The notes below the pieces were generated by a model. The model saw only the letters and a program-made list of their open reading frames with translations, ran no database searches and had not been told where the DNA came from. Position numbers and translations under genes: made by a program. From Rutstroemia sp. NJR-2017a BVV2 (taxonomy: Eukaryota > Ascomycota > Leotiomycetes > Helotiales > Rutstroemiaceae), in contig NJPS01000046.1 of the NCBI GenBank assembly GCA_002946415.1, forward strand, positions 1,736,001-1,800,000: a stretch of DNA of 64,000 bases, read 5' to 3'. Of the stretch, positions 46,494-56,701 are shown one piece after another. The first letter of the stretch is position 1; each line of letters opens with the position of its first letter.

Positions 46494-47726
46494 TCAAGCT
46501 TTCATCGCCTTCACCAGCGCCGCTCTATCACTTTCCGAAAACCCAATTGATGTTAGATACTCCCCAACACCCCCATAGTCTTTAATAAGATGTTCATGTA
46601 TCCTTTGGATAAAGTCTGCTGGACATGAAGCAAAATCATCACTGAGACCAATCTCGTTGATCTCCTTCAGTCGATTCTCCCGCTCGGGCAGAAGCTTCTC
46701 CTCGCTCATGCAGTAATCATATGAGATTGCATCTAGTGGGATATCAAGGATGAACAATATCAGCGCGATTGTAAGACCGGTTCTGTCTTTTCCTTGAGTA
46801 CAGTGAGCGAGGATGGGATAATTCGACTGGGACGAATACGTTCTAAGTACCTGAGATTGATAAGCTTGATGTACAGTAGGAGTTGACCATCAGTTGAACT
46901 TACTTGTGCGATTTCTGGCCCACAGTGGTGAATGGTGTCAAGTCCCAGCCCTATCAGGCCTCGAGGTTGCATGACTTCACGACCTAAGATACTGATGGCT
47001 TCTAGCCGGTACCCCATGGCCATCAAGCCAACTAATTTTCTACGTGCGATTATTAACTATGTAACAGCAGCAGGGTGATATAAGGTTACCTACAAGAGAC
47101 TATATGGAGATAACTGCCATATCAGACTTCTCTCGAACCCCTTTCCATTCACGTTGATCTCGAGATATTCAATCCCGGGAATTTTCATCGGCTCAGTGAG
47201 CGCTCTGTTCGATTCCACGAGTTGCGGGTTTCGAATATCGTTTTCACGCTTCTTGGTTTGTTTGGTGTGTTCGGTTCTTGGAAGGTCAGTATTCTGGGGT
47301 GTTATCAGGGTTATCATACTTCTTACACGGTCCGTAAGTCCAGGATAGTCTTGATGCCATAGTACTCTTTCAGTTTCTTTCTATCCGATTGCGTAGCGTC
47401 ATCTTGAATGATATATGTTAACCCACGAAGTCATTTCATCTATGTAGGAGAAAGCATGACCGCCACCTTGTGGATGAAGTGAGGACCAACAAAGCGTAGT
47501 ATGAAGTGGTACAATTGCATACCTGGTCTAGCTGAACGATATATTCGTCCCTCCTTCAAACGCCTGGGAAGGAAGTTAGCAAATATGTTCTTGGCAATAG
47601 TCGAGAAGATAGGAACAGTTTCGCGTACTTCTCCCCCAAGAAATCGTTGATGGCCTTTCCCACATCACGAAAGTTCAAGATGTTGTCAAACCGACCGTCC
47701 AGCGGTTCTTCTTTATGAGAGGCCAT
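46494..47726 (-). CDS. Protein tyrosine/dual-specificity phosphatase, CX5R type
   Basis: Six exons, 47629-47726, 47523-47563, 47327-47402, 47094-47276, 46904-47039 and 46494-46850, give 296 residues. The N-terminal FDNILNFRDVGKAIN and RLKEGRIYRSARPD, then ILDLRTVTEHTKQTKKR, are landmarks of the fungal Tyr-phosphatase family (Pfam Y_phosphatase3 style). The catalytic loop is AHCTQGKDRTG, with nucleophile Cys195 and Arg201 (C-x5-R) and the Lys-Asp pair typical of lipid-acting or atypical members. The C-terminal helices (FASCPADFIQRIHEHLIKDY, EYLTSIGFSES) belong to the same family. Substrate not predictable: phosphotyrosine or phosphoinositide. The third intron (47277-47326) has an earlier AG that would make a 33-nt intron; the longer choice restores DLRTVTEH. 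Divergent from EIS1. Confidence 0.88.
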
Positions 47727-48897
47727 CACTTGGCGAGTTTGTCAGCCGTATTACGGCCCGAAAAGGTATTTCAATTGACAGACAGGGCGATGATAGCTTG
47801 TTACAAGCACAAGGAAGGAGCAAGAAGACGTCTTAAGAATCTTAGAATGGGTAAGCCCTCGCTCCTATGTTGAGTTTCACGCCCTTGAAACCAAGCGAGC
47901 AAAGGCGGAGAAAAGGCCTTGCGAAAGTCTAAATGTTCCCTGCGAAGCTATTCCGAATCTTGGTTGAGTTAAGGAGTTCGAGTTCAAAGCGAGTTTTCGT
48001 CGCGGTCGCGATACGTCAGGGCGCAAAACCGAAAACAGGGAAGAGAATGGGATGTTGCCGCAATTTCGAATCCTTGCCGCCGATCAATATCCATGATATG
48101 ATTCTCTGGGGTAGCAAATTGAGGGTCGCGAGGGTACTAGACCTGGCTGTCGAAATCTAGAATTTGATGCGCAATACTCGTATAACATCAGTTGCAGCTG
48201 CAATATATTATTAACTGGTATGTTTCCAGTATCAGTATCACCACTTTCTTCTTCCTGTACTCCCACCTCCCACCTCCCACCACGACGGTAAGACTTGTAG
48301 ATTGGCTATTGTTGGAGGCAACGGCAACGCAGCTTCTGCTGTGGCACAGTAAGTTTATTTTGCGCAAAGCTCGGCACCAGCACTGTGGCTTGCACACCCA
48401 ACTACGTCATTATTTTGCTTCTGATCCTCAAACTCTCTCCAGATCTGGTTCAGAGATCAGTGTTGGCCATAGAAATGCAAGCATGTAAGGAACTATCAGC
48501 AAAACTATGCGCAACACAGTTAGTCATTATCAGAAAGTATTGATCTCCCAGCTGCAATTGAAATGTTACCTATGATGTTGATACACGAAGACTCCACCAT
48601 CACCTCTCAAGTTATCGTAGACTGACTACTTTCGTACCCATATCTTGTTGATACAAACACAAACACCAATACATATACAACACACTCTACAACAAAAACC
48701 TTTCTTTGCGAGCATAAGATAGACAAAGCATTGTTGCAAGCTCAATATCTGACTTTCGAGTGTGTTGCGACAGATCAACTTCTTAATAAACTGCTTTGTT
48801 GGTTACGCCAATTCGCGGCGAGCGCTGCAGACGTCATTGCTTGTCCCTTCGCTTTCAAGGACTCACAAGCAAAAGATTGAAAGAGATCCGCGATTTT
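47727..48897. promoter_or_regulatory. Divergent promoter region, phosphatase gene and EIS1
   Basis: About 1.2 kb. No gene supported. CA-rich stretches at 48650-48710 (CAAACACAAACACC and similar) look like the EIS1 leader. Confidence 0.4.
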
Positions 48898-51441
48898 ATG
48901 ATCATGGCAACAACAAGCACCAACCATAGTGAGCACATTCATTCCGCGGAAATTTGCGCAACTACTCATACTAATATGTTTTCGCAGTTGTAGGTGGTGG
49001 GAATGCGGCTCTAAACAATACACAGCATACTTCATCCAACAAATTGGAAGATCAAGCTGCGACAGCGGCTTTGTATGTCACAAACCAGAACAATCGGAAG
49101 TCCAAGCAGGGACTTGAATATCTCGACGGTGACAACAGATTATCCTCTGCTGGTGAGTACTCCTCTGAATATTGGTTGAGAAAATCTTCGACGGTCGCTA
49201 ATTATCATTTGTTATAGGCGCAGCAGCATCTCTCAAATACGCCAGACCCCAAGACTTACCAAGTTTCCCTTCGGTTGGATTGAAAAGAGAATCCGCGGCA
49301 GGAGCTGCGGCATCCATAGGGTGGCAGAATCAGAAACCCTTCGAACATTGGAAACCCGGCCCGTCCGCATCAGCATCCACTGCTGCCATGTTAGCGAAGG
49401 ATTACAAAATGGCACCTCTTTGGCAGCCACAAGCAAGCTCGCATGGCGCAAAGGCAGCTCTCCTCGCCCATAAAACTGGTGGAAAGGTTGATCTCTGGCA
49501 GCCACAACCTACAGCGTGGGGCAACTCCGCGGCAACACAAGCGATGCAGAAAGGAAACACACTTTCACCACAGCTTGACTACGGCCATACCGACCTTGGT
49601 CGCAAAGGATCTCTTCTCGCCGCAACTGGCGCGATGTCGAAAAGCAGAAAACGATCAGATTCGACACCAGTCCCTATGGTAAGACCCGAACTGTACCCCG
49701 ACGAGGCCAATGCCGCGAGTAATGCTTTGAAAGCCGCCATCTCCGTCTCGAACAAGAATAGAACCCGCGTCACTGCAGAGAAGGGTGGAGCAAGCCCTGT
49801 CGTATCAATGCCACGGGAAATGTTTACATCCCACCCACCCGTGCGACCGGAAATGGAAGATCAAAACCGGAATGATGTATTGAAAGCATCAGCAGTGGCA
49901 ATGGCAAAGAAGATGTATAACCAACAACAAAAACAGTTGGACGATTACACCAAAGCACAAGCGGCTGCAGCTCAAGCGCATGGCCGACGTCTGTCCGTAG
50001 ATAGCGACGACGAGCCTGTTCCAATGCGCCTCAATAATCTTCAAGAAGCGGCGCAGAAACTTGCTCAGCAAAGGCTATCCAAGTTACATGACGAGCATGC
50101 TCAAGCCCGCGAATATCGGGATTATTATGCCAGTCCTTCCCAACCAGCCTCAAAACTCTCCATCAGAGGCCGAACTCGAGTGCGAGCTTCCAGCTATGGT
50201 AGCGAGGACCAAGAGCAGTCGAATAGAATCCGAGCTCAAATGTCTATGTTCTCAAGCAATATCTCTCAGATTGATGATAAGAAGCGCCAACGGGATCGAG
50301 AGGCTTTACTTGCTGCAGCGCAGCGCAACGTCAACAAAAGTTTGCATGGTATGGATGAAAGAGTCTTTGCTGAGACCGGAAAAGTAGCTCCATCACTTCT
50401 TGACGAATGGGAACTCAAGGCACATGCTGCTGCGCAAGCAAAGAGTGAGGCCAGGATGGAAAACTACGGCAAGGTTGACATTGGTGGTGGGAAATTTGTT
50501 GATCGAAGCATTGTCGAAGCCGCCGCAGCCAAGAACGTGCAACCTGTGTTGGACGAGCTCAACGAAAAGGCCGAAGTAGAAAGAGAACGTCAAGCAGCTT
50601 TGCAACTTGAGAGAGAAACTCAAAGACGAAAGGCCGAACAGACGAAAGCAAGAGAGAAGGAGTCAAAGGAAATCGCCAAGAAGTTGAAACGTAGGTTTAC
50701 TTTTATGCATTGTTACCTTTAGATCAATAACTAACACCTCACATCACAGAACAAGAAAAAGACGAGGAAAAGATGCGCAGAGCCGACGAAAAAGCCGCTC
50801 AAAAAGAACAGCGCAAATCAACGGACAAACGCAAATCCCTCACCACCAAATCCGAGCCCGGCGAACCCCTCACCGAAGACTCCGCCGCCGCAGCAGTATC
50901 CCCCACCTCCCAAGAATCCAGACGCCCCACCACCGCTCCCGCCGAGGCCTCCTCCATCCCCCCTCTCCGCACCTCAATGGAAGACCAAGCCTCTCTCCGC
51001 ATGCGCGAAACCGCCCTGGAAGCCAACGCCGGCGAACCCACTCCTCTGTTCCCCTCCCCAACGTCCCCAGAAAGCACGTCTAAGGTGCGCAACTGGCTGA
51101 AAAATAAACTGCACAAGCGCTCCAGTCGTCAGAAATCAGTCACAGATGCGGGGAGGGAGGAAAAGGGGTTTGTGGGCGGGGCGGCGCTGACGGGCGCGAG
51201 TGCGAATAATAGTACGACGTCGTTGGGGCGGGGAAGGCCGGGGGAGGGGGAGGTTAGTAGTGTGAGTGAGATGAGTGAGGATGGGGAGAGGGATGTGGTG
51301 AGGGATGTGGTGAGGAGTGGCGAAGAAGAGTTTCAGGAGGCAAGGGATAATTTCGACGAGGATTTGGCGCCGCCGCCGACGTTTGCGGTGCAGAAGAGTA
51401 GTAGTCCTGTTAGGGTGCCGAAGTTTCATGAGGAGATTTAG
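48898..51441 (+). CDS. EIS1: Eisosome protein 1
   Basis: Four exons, 48898-48928, 48988-49152, 49218-50690 and 50750-51441, give 786 residues (784 if the second in-frame Met at 48904 is used). The Eis1 signature is clear: LEDQAATAALYVTN, SAGAAASLKYARPQDLPSFP, then Ala-rich repeats of the form MLAKDYKMAPLWQPQASSHG and HKTGGKVDLWQPQPTAWG. The middle is Ala/Gln-rich and strongly charged, with a predicted coiled coil (ELNEKAEVERERQAALQLER) that continues across the last intron. The C-terminus is disordered and Ser-rich. In yeast, Eis1 is a component of eisosomes, furrow-like plasma membrane domains rich in PI(4,5)P2, and helps their assembly. The last ~250 nt switch to G-rich codons. Confidence 0.92.
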
Positions 51442-52208
51442 GGGGGTGCGGGGGGATATATGAGGAGAATGTAATTATGATGGGTGGGTTTGATGGAACG
51501 GATAGGGAAAATGGGATACACAACATAGGTAACAAAATTGGGGGTATGTAATGAAGGTGAGGACGGAGATGGAAGGAAGGAAGGAACTCCTCGATCACGA
51601 CGTTACGACATGATTTTTCTTTGACTATCTGATCTGCTTTGTTATTTATGAGTTTTCTTTTGTGGCTTTCCTGCTTTCGAGTCTGAGTTTGTTGTGTATG
51701 TATGTATGTATGTATGTATAGTATTGTACTGTGTGCAGCTGTGGGAGGATATGGATGAATTGGACGGTCACTACCTACATTGCTATCCTGTTATGGCTAG
51801 CTATGCAGATATGGAAGGCAGAGAACCGTTGTTTGTAATTTAATGAATATATGCTATGTTATGTGGCTTTTATAAGTTATCTGCTATATATAAAAGGAAG
51901 CTTTTGCTGTGGATCGTGACAGTGAGACAGACTACAATATATCCAAGTCAAATAAGTGATGAGTTGACGTGTTGAAAGACAATACAACCTTTGCAAGGGC
52001 TTCTTTGCATACGTTAACTATATGATATGATGTGCACCGTATGAACTAGGTTACCAGTATATAGTCACTTTCTAGGTCTAGTTGTGTATCGATCGACGCA
52101 TATTACATGCTCGTCTAGCACAAATCATGTGTATATCTACACGAAGAGTTATCTTTTTCATTACTTCCCCAGTCAAATCCACCCATACACGCGGTCTTCT
52201 TTCCCCTC
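51442..52208. other. Intergenic, convergent
   Basis: Between the 3' ends of EIS1 and POL31. Contains a TGTA microsatellite (listed). No gene seen. Confidence 0.5.
51694..51720. repeat. GTAT microsatellite
   Basis: About six tandem GTAT units downstream of EIS1. Confidence 0.8.
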
Positions 52209-53881
52209 TCACTCCCTCCCCCCATCCTCCCCTCCCCCTCCCCCTCCCCCCTCAACTCTAATCCTCACCCTCTCACACTCCCTCGTCTCCACATCCATCA
52301 ACACCAGCTCCCCCGTCTCCGCAAACGCCGGCACCGCCACCAACCTCACCGACTGCCCCTCCGGGCCCTCAATAACCGCAGTATCGAACTCCGGCTGGTT
52401 GCCCACGATGAAGATATGCGGGCACTTATGCATCACAAACGGATCGTCGTCTTGGAACGGATACGACCACAGTGTGTCTGGAGCCGTGGGTGCGATACAT
52501 CGCCATCGACATAGCGCTTCCATGATCTCGAGACGGTCGTCCGAGGCGATGTATTTGTAGACGTCGGAGACGTTTTGTCCGGAGGTGATGAGGGTGGACC
52601 AGCCGTCAAGGAGGCAGGAGTGAGGGTTTGTGGCCGGGGAGAGCCAGGAGGGTTCGGAGGATGAGGATGAGGACTCCTCGCCCGGGCGGGGTCCGGTTAC
52701 GTAGGCGCGGGATTGAGGGAACATGGCTGGGTGGATGGGTTGTTGGGGGAAGGATGCGTTGGCGGGGTCGGTTTCGCCGGGGAGGAGAGTGATCGGGAGA
52801 CTGGGGAGGAGCTCGGCGAGGAAACTGTCGAAATGGGCGGTCGGGGCGGGGTTGTATGCTGAGGCGTCGTAGCCGTATTTCTTCTGGGTTTTGCGGGCGG
52901 AGGAGGTGGTTGCGGCGGAGGTGTCTAGGGGAGGAAGAACGTCTTGATCTAAGGCGATGCTGTTGCCAGCTATTATCAAGCGTGATATCTCGTGCGCGGA
53001 GGAGGATGTTTCGCCAAGTAGGTATTCGGTAAGGAGGCTTTTCTCGAGCGAGTGGTCAGATATTGTGCCGGAGAACGACAGGCCTGATACTATCGCGATC
53101 TTCTTGCGAGGTTGTGAATCGTCTATTTCCATTTCTTCCTCATCTTTCTGGGTATCTGGTTTCCCTTCCGGACCCCATCGTTCGTCCTGCGGTGGCAGAT
53201 CAGGTACTTCGATGCCCACTACTTCGAAATCTCCATCTGCATTCTCTGTTCCCATCACCGCAACTATGCAGCCCGTTACCAGCATTTCTTTGCTTAACAC
53301 TCCGCCAGTCAACCGTAACCGACCCGATTCATCTTCAAGCATTATGGAATCTTCTCCATCAGGTGATCGGTATTTCCTCCTAGGAGGAGGCGCAGATATC
53401 CAATGCTATTCTCAGTCAGTACCAAGCCCAGAATCCGCCAGCCTCAGGCTCGAAGAATTATGCGTACATCTTTGCTAATATCCTCCAAAATATTCGGCTT
53501 CAGTGGCATCTCCATATATATCGTGCCAGCCACCCAGCATAATTCTCCCTGCCTTACATCCAGCACTCTTTCTACTTTGTGTACTGTTTCGCCAGCGATT
53601 TGAAACCCATCCCAGGCTGCACTTGCAATAGCTTCGACGGACTTCTTGAGTGTCGTAAGACGAAGAAAATACATGTCGCCATATTGCTGTTGATATTGCT
53701 TCGCTTTGGACAGTGTGAAAGTCGAATCGGGTATGTATGAGGAAGGCAGTCGAGGTGGAGGAAGATCATGAGAGGTTCTATTTTCTATAGATTAGCCCTC
53801 TGTCAATATTAATGAATAAAGCAATTGAATAACTTACGAAGGCCCCCGCAGGAAATTACCCTCTTCTGACGGTATCATCAT
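52209..53881 (-). CDS. POL31: DNA polymerase delta subunit B (small/regulatory subunit)
   Basis: Exons 53838-53881, 53468-53777 and 52209-53405 give 516 residues. The N-terminal OB-fold region includes YGDMYFLRLTTLKKSVE and GELCWVAGTIYMEMPLKPNI. The calcineurin-like (inactive phosphoesterase) region includes IAIVSGLSFSG, ISRLIIAGNSIA, HFDSFLAELLPSLPITLLPG, PQQPIHPAMFPQS, LLDGWSTLITSGQNVSDVYK and CPHIFIVGNQPEFDTA. This matches Pol31/Cdc1/POLD2, which links the Pol delta catalytic subunit to Pol32 during lagging-strand synthesis. The extreme C-terminus is a Gly run (seven Gly) encoded by a C-rich tract. For intron 1 the nearer acceptor would bring in a stop, so the AG 7 nt further on is chosen. 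An MCB-like ACGCGT lies 78 bp upstream. Divergent from the GPI protein gene. Confidence 0.92.
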
Positions 53882-53958
53882 CTTAATTGTTGAGTGCGCA
53901 ATTTCTGTATCAAGTCGCAATGATACTGTAGAAGCTTGACGCGCTCACCAAAATTCAC

Positions 53959-53964
53959 ACGCGT
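53959..53964. promoter_or_regulatory. MCB element (ACGCGT) upstream of POL31
   Basis: A palindromic ACGCGT 78 bp upstream of the POL31 start, with a near-match ACGCGC at 53939. MCB sites bind MBF in yeasts and drive replication genes at G1/S. A CACGTG E-box follows at 53993-53998. Confidence 0.5.
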
Positions 53965-54245
53965 TTCGTGAAATCTCGTGTAAATTACTCGGCACGTGCT
54001 TCACCCCCACCACCGACGAATCGCAACTCAAATTTATTCTGATGGCAGAGTAACGGAATGGCACGGATTATTGAGAATGTAGGGCTGTGGTTGCTCTCTC
54101 AAAACTAGAATATTTCGAACAGCCGCCGCATTATCACTCCAAAAATATACATGTCAATCCATTCTTATCCGAGGCGCTTTTCGCCATCCGTTGGAATGTA
54201 CCGGCCATGCGTATCGCACCGGCAACCAAAGAGGCTGGTTTACAG

Positions 54246-54254
54246 TATATATAA
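54246..54254 (+). promoter_or_regulatory. TATA box of the GPI protein gene
   Basis: TATATATAA 146 bp upstream of the start codon at 54392, within the 510-bp divergent region shared with POL31 (53882-54391). Confidence 0.5.
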
Positions 54255-54391
54255 CGACTGATAGAGTTCTGGATACCAGGACTCATCAGACAACCAAGCT
54301 CATCCACAACACACTCTAAGAGCTCCGAAGAAGAAAATCCTGATCCATACCCACCAATTTTCAAAGTCTCCAGAACTCCACTACCGCAGCC

Positions 54392-54766
54392 ATGGCCTTC
54401 ACCCAGACTCCCCTCCTCTTCCTCTTCGGAGCTCTCACTATCCTCATGCTCACTCTTGAGGTACAAGCAATTACCGGTACGGGGATTGCCTCGATTGCTA
54501 CTGCCAATGGGACATTGTACGTCTACCCTTTCCTCTTCTCTCCTTGTCTCTTCTTCTGAAAGTACCATGCTAACGCTCTGCGTCTCAGCACACCTACCAA
54601 GCCAACCTCAACTCGTGGCCACGGCGGGAGTGGTGGTAGTGGAGCAAGCTCAACTGCTGGTCAGGCCACCGGCAGCAGCGTTGCTCAAGGTCCAGGTGCC
54701 ACTACCGCACCACAGCTTGCGGTGGGGGTCTTGGCTATGTTTGTGGGATATGTTTTCGCTTTGTGA
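54392..54766 (+). CDS. Small GPI-anchored cell-surface protein
   Basis: Exons 54392-54516 and 54589-54766 give a 100-residue protein. Residues 1-26 form a signal peptide (hydrophobic core LLFLFGALTILML, cleavage near VQA). The mature part is Thr/Ser/Gly-rich (RGHGGSGGSGASS, GQATGSSVAQGPGATT). The last ~14 residues (VGVLAMFVGYVFAL) form a hydrophobic tail preceded by small residues, the pattern for GPI attachment. The intron (72 nt) lies soon after the mature start. No enzyme or adhesin domain is visible; similar short Ser/Thr/Gly-rich GPI proteins are common in filamentous fungi and cannot be named. A strong TATA box suggests regulated expression. Confidence 0.8.
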
Positions 54767-55135
54767 AAGTCGGGACGATCAAGCGATATTGGTTGGGATA
54801 TGTTGATGGAAAAACGGGGTTGGGTGTTGGGCTGACGGGAAAGAATCTGGGAAGGGAATAAGAATGGACAAGAGGTCGGGCGGGAAGTATAATGGGTTGG
54901 CTGTTGCGATTGGGGACAGTCGGGTCGCGAATAGGTAGATTAATAGATAGACACTGTGCTTTTAATATTTCAGAGTTGAGCAGAATTGGCGACCTTCTAA
55001 GTGAACTTGTCGGGAGGAGTTTACAAGTATCACCTAGCCCCCGTGGAGTAAACACTAGTTTTACGCAAGAAGCAGTCCTACACTCCGTAAAGAATTGGAC
55101 TCCCTCCTATCATTCTATCGAATTCACCCTCTTCC
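54767..55135. other. Intergenic, convergent
   Basis: Between the 3' ends of the GPI protein gene and PIS1. Nothing further seen. Confidence 0.5.
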
Positions 55136-56073
55136 TCACTCCCTCTTACCCCGCCTCGGCAACCCAGCCAGCCTCCTCATTTCCACATCCCCTTCCGCCA
55201 ACCACCTCGAAGCATTCACAAGTTGCAAAACGTTGATCACCTGCTTTGCGAACATAATTGGCGAACTGGCTATTGCAAACAGCCGCGGCCAGAACGGACT
55301 GATCTTATTCGCCCTCGCGACCTCTAACGCTGCTGCTCCGTGGGAATTGTTGGAGATAAGAAGACCGAGAGGCCCAGATTGTGGTGTAGTGATGGAGGGA
55401 GAGCTGAAAGAGAGTAGATAGATGGATATGAAGAACATTTCGTTAAGGGCGCAAAAGAGGAAGAGGACTGTCTGTGGGGGGATTAGCACTTTTTTTCTTG
55501 AAGGTGTATTATAAAGGTAGGTAGTATGTAATAATCTTTTTTCCTGAATGAAAAAGAGTGAAACCTACTTTATTCTCATAATACAAATTCAACCACCAAC
55601 TCCTCTCCTTCCCCACCACCTTATGACTCCCCCCATTCCCCATCACGAGCGAAGTATACATATGCGTATAATGACTCGCCAAATCCAAACTTATCAGTCC
55701 CTGAAACACCAACATCCAACGCGGCCACGCCGCCGACAAGAACACGAGTAAGCAGGTAGTGGTGCACCGATCCGTGACCATATCCAGCATGGCTCCGAAC
55801 CTGGACGACTGATCAAAGTATCGGGCAACATACCCGTCGAGTGCGTCGAGTAGACAGGAGATGCTGTATATGGTGGTACAGGTAAGGGGGTGGAGCGGCA
55901 TGTAGTAGAGGGAGATGAAGGTGAGGAATATGCGGGTGTAGCCTGTGGTGTGTTTAGTAGTTTACGGGGATCGTTAGATGGGATGAGTGGGATGCCTTAC
56001 CGATTATGTTGGGCCAGAGGAGAAATATGTTCTCATTGGATTGTTCGGTCCGGTTGATTTGGTGGTCCGACAT
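55136..56073 (-). CDS. PIS1: Phosphatidylinositol synthase (CDP-diacylglycerol--inositol 3-phosphatidyltransferase)
   Basis: Exons 56001-56073, 55569-55942 and 55136-55471 give 260 residues. The CDP-alcohol phosphotransferase signature is complete: D57, D60-G61-x2-A64-R65, G74, D78 and D82 within DALDGYVARYFDQSSRFGAM and LDMVTDR. NIFLLWPNIIGYTRIF at the front and the GLISLDLASHYTHMY segment are diagnostic of Pis1, which joins inositol to CDP-diacylglycerol in the ER to make phosphatidylinositol. The hydrophobic helices continue through TVLFLFCALNEMFFISIYLL and the C-terminal PIMFAKQVINVLQLVNASRW. Intron 2 is 97 nt; its acceptor is CCCACAG. The same strand carries VHC1 upstream, 628 bp away, with an 8-bp repeat between. 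Confidence 0.93.
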
Positions 56074-56701
56074 TGGAGTGGAAAAGTATGCGTGGGTAGT
56101 TAACTGTACTTTAGAGGTGGATTGTATAGATTCGGTTGCCTGAGTAGGCTATGCAAGTATCTTGTTTTGACAGAATGTAGGGTGAGAAAGCTATTCAATG
56201 ATGTAAAGAGATTATTTAGTCAAAGATTCATTAGCAATTTTATGTGACGAACTGAACAAGTAAATTAAGAAGGACTCAAAGGGCTTGAGGGCTTGAGGGC
56301 TTGAGGGCTTGAGGGCTTGAGGGCTTGAGGGCTTGAGGGCTTGAGGTTATATTATGCACAACCTTGGTGGACAGGGCTACATACTAACGGTTAGTTACAG
56401 TTGGCCCCTAGCCCTAGCCTGTAAGTCGCTTTACAAGCCCGTAATGGCTATCACGGCCGTGACGGCCTCCACTCCTAGGCACCCGCCAGGGGCTAGGTGA
56501 GATGCGGGACGAAATGTCACAGTGAAACTTTGAAGAATGTAAGACTGATATTATAAATAATATAATAGTTGAAATAACCAAGGGAATCAGCATTATTGAA
56601 GAACTAAGATATCTTCTTATTATCTAACTCTCAACGACAACGTTCAATTTCGCCTATCAACATATCCTACAATTCCCAACCTATCCTATATACAATTTTC
56701 C
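56074..56701. other. Intergenic between VHC1 and PIS1
   Basis: Contains the VHC1 3' flank, the GGGCTTGA repeat (listed) and, just beyond it, a GC-rich stretch at 56400-56500 with short inverted sequences such as AATGGCTATCACGGCCGTGA. No gene is seen. Confidence 0.5.
56281..56344. repeat. 8-bp tandem repeat, eight perfect copies
   Basis: Eight exact GGGCTTGA units. Perfect identity indicates recent or ongoing expansion. It lies upstream of PIS1, about 210 bp from its start. Confidence 0.95.
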
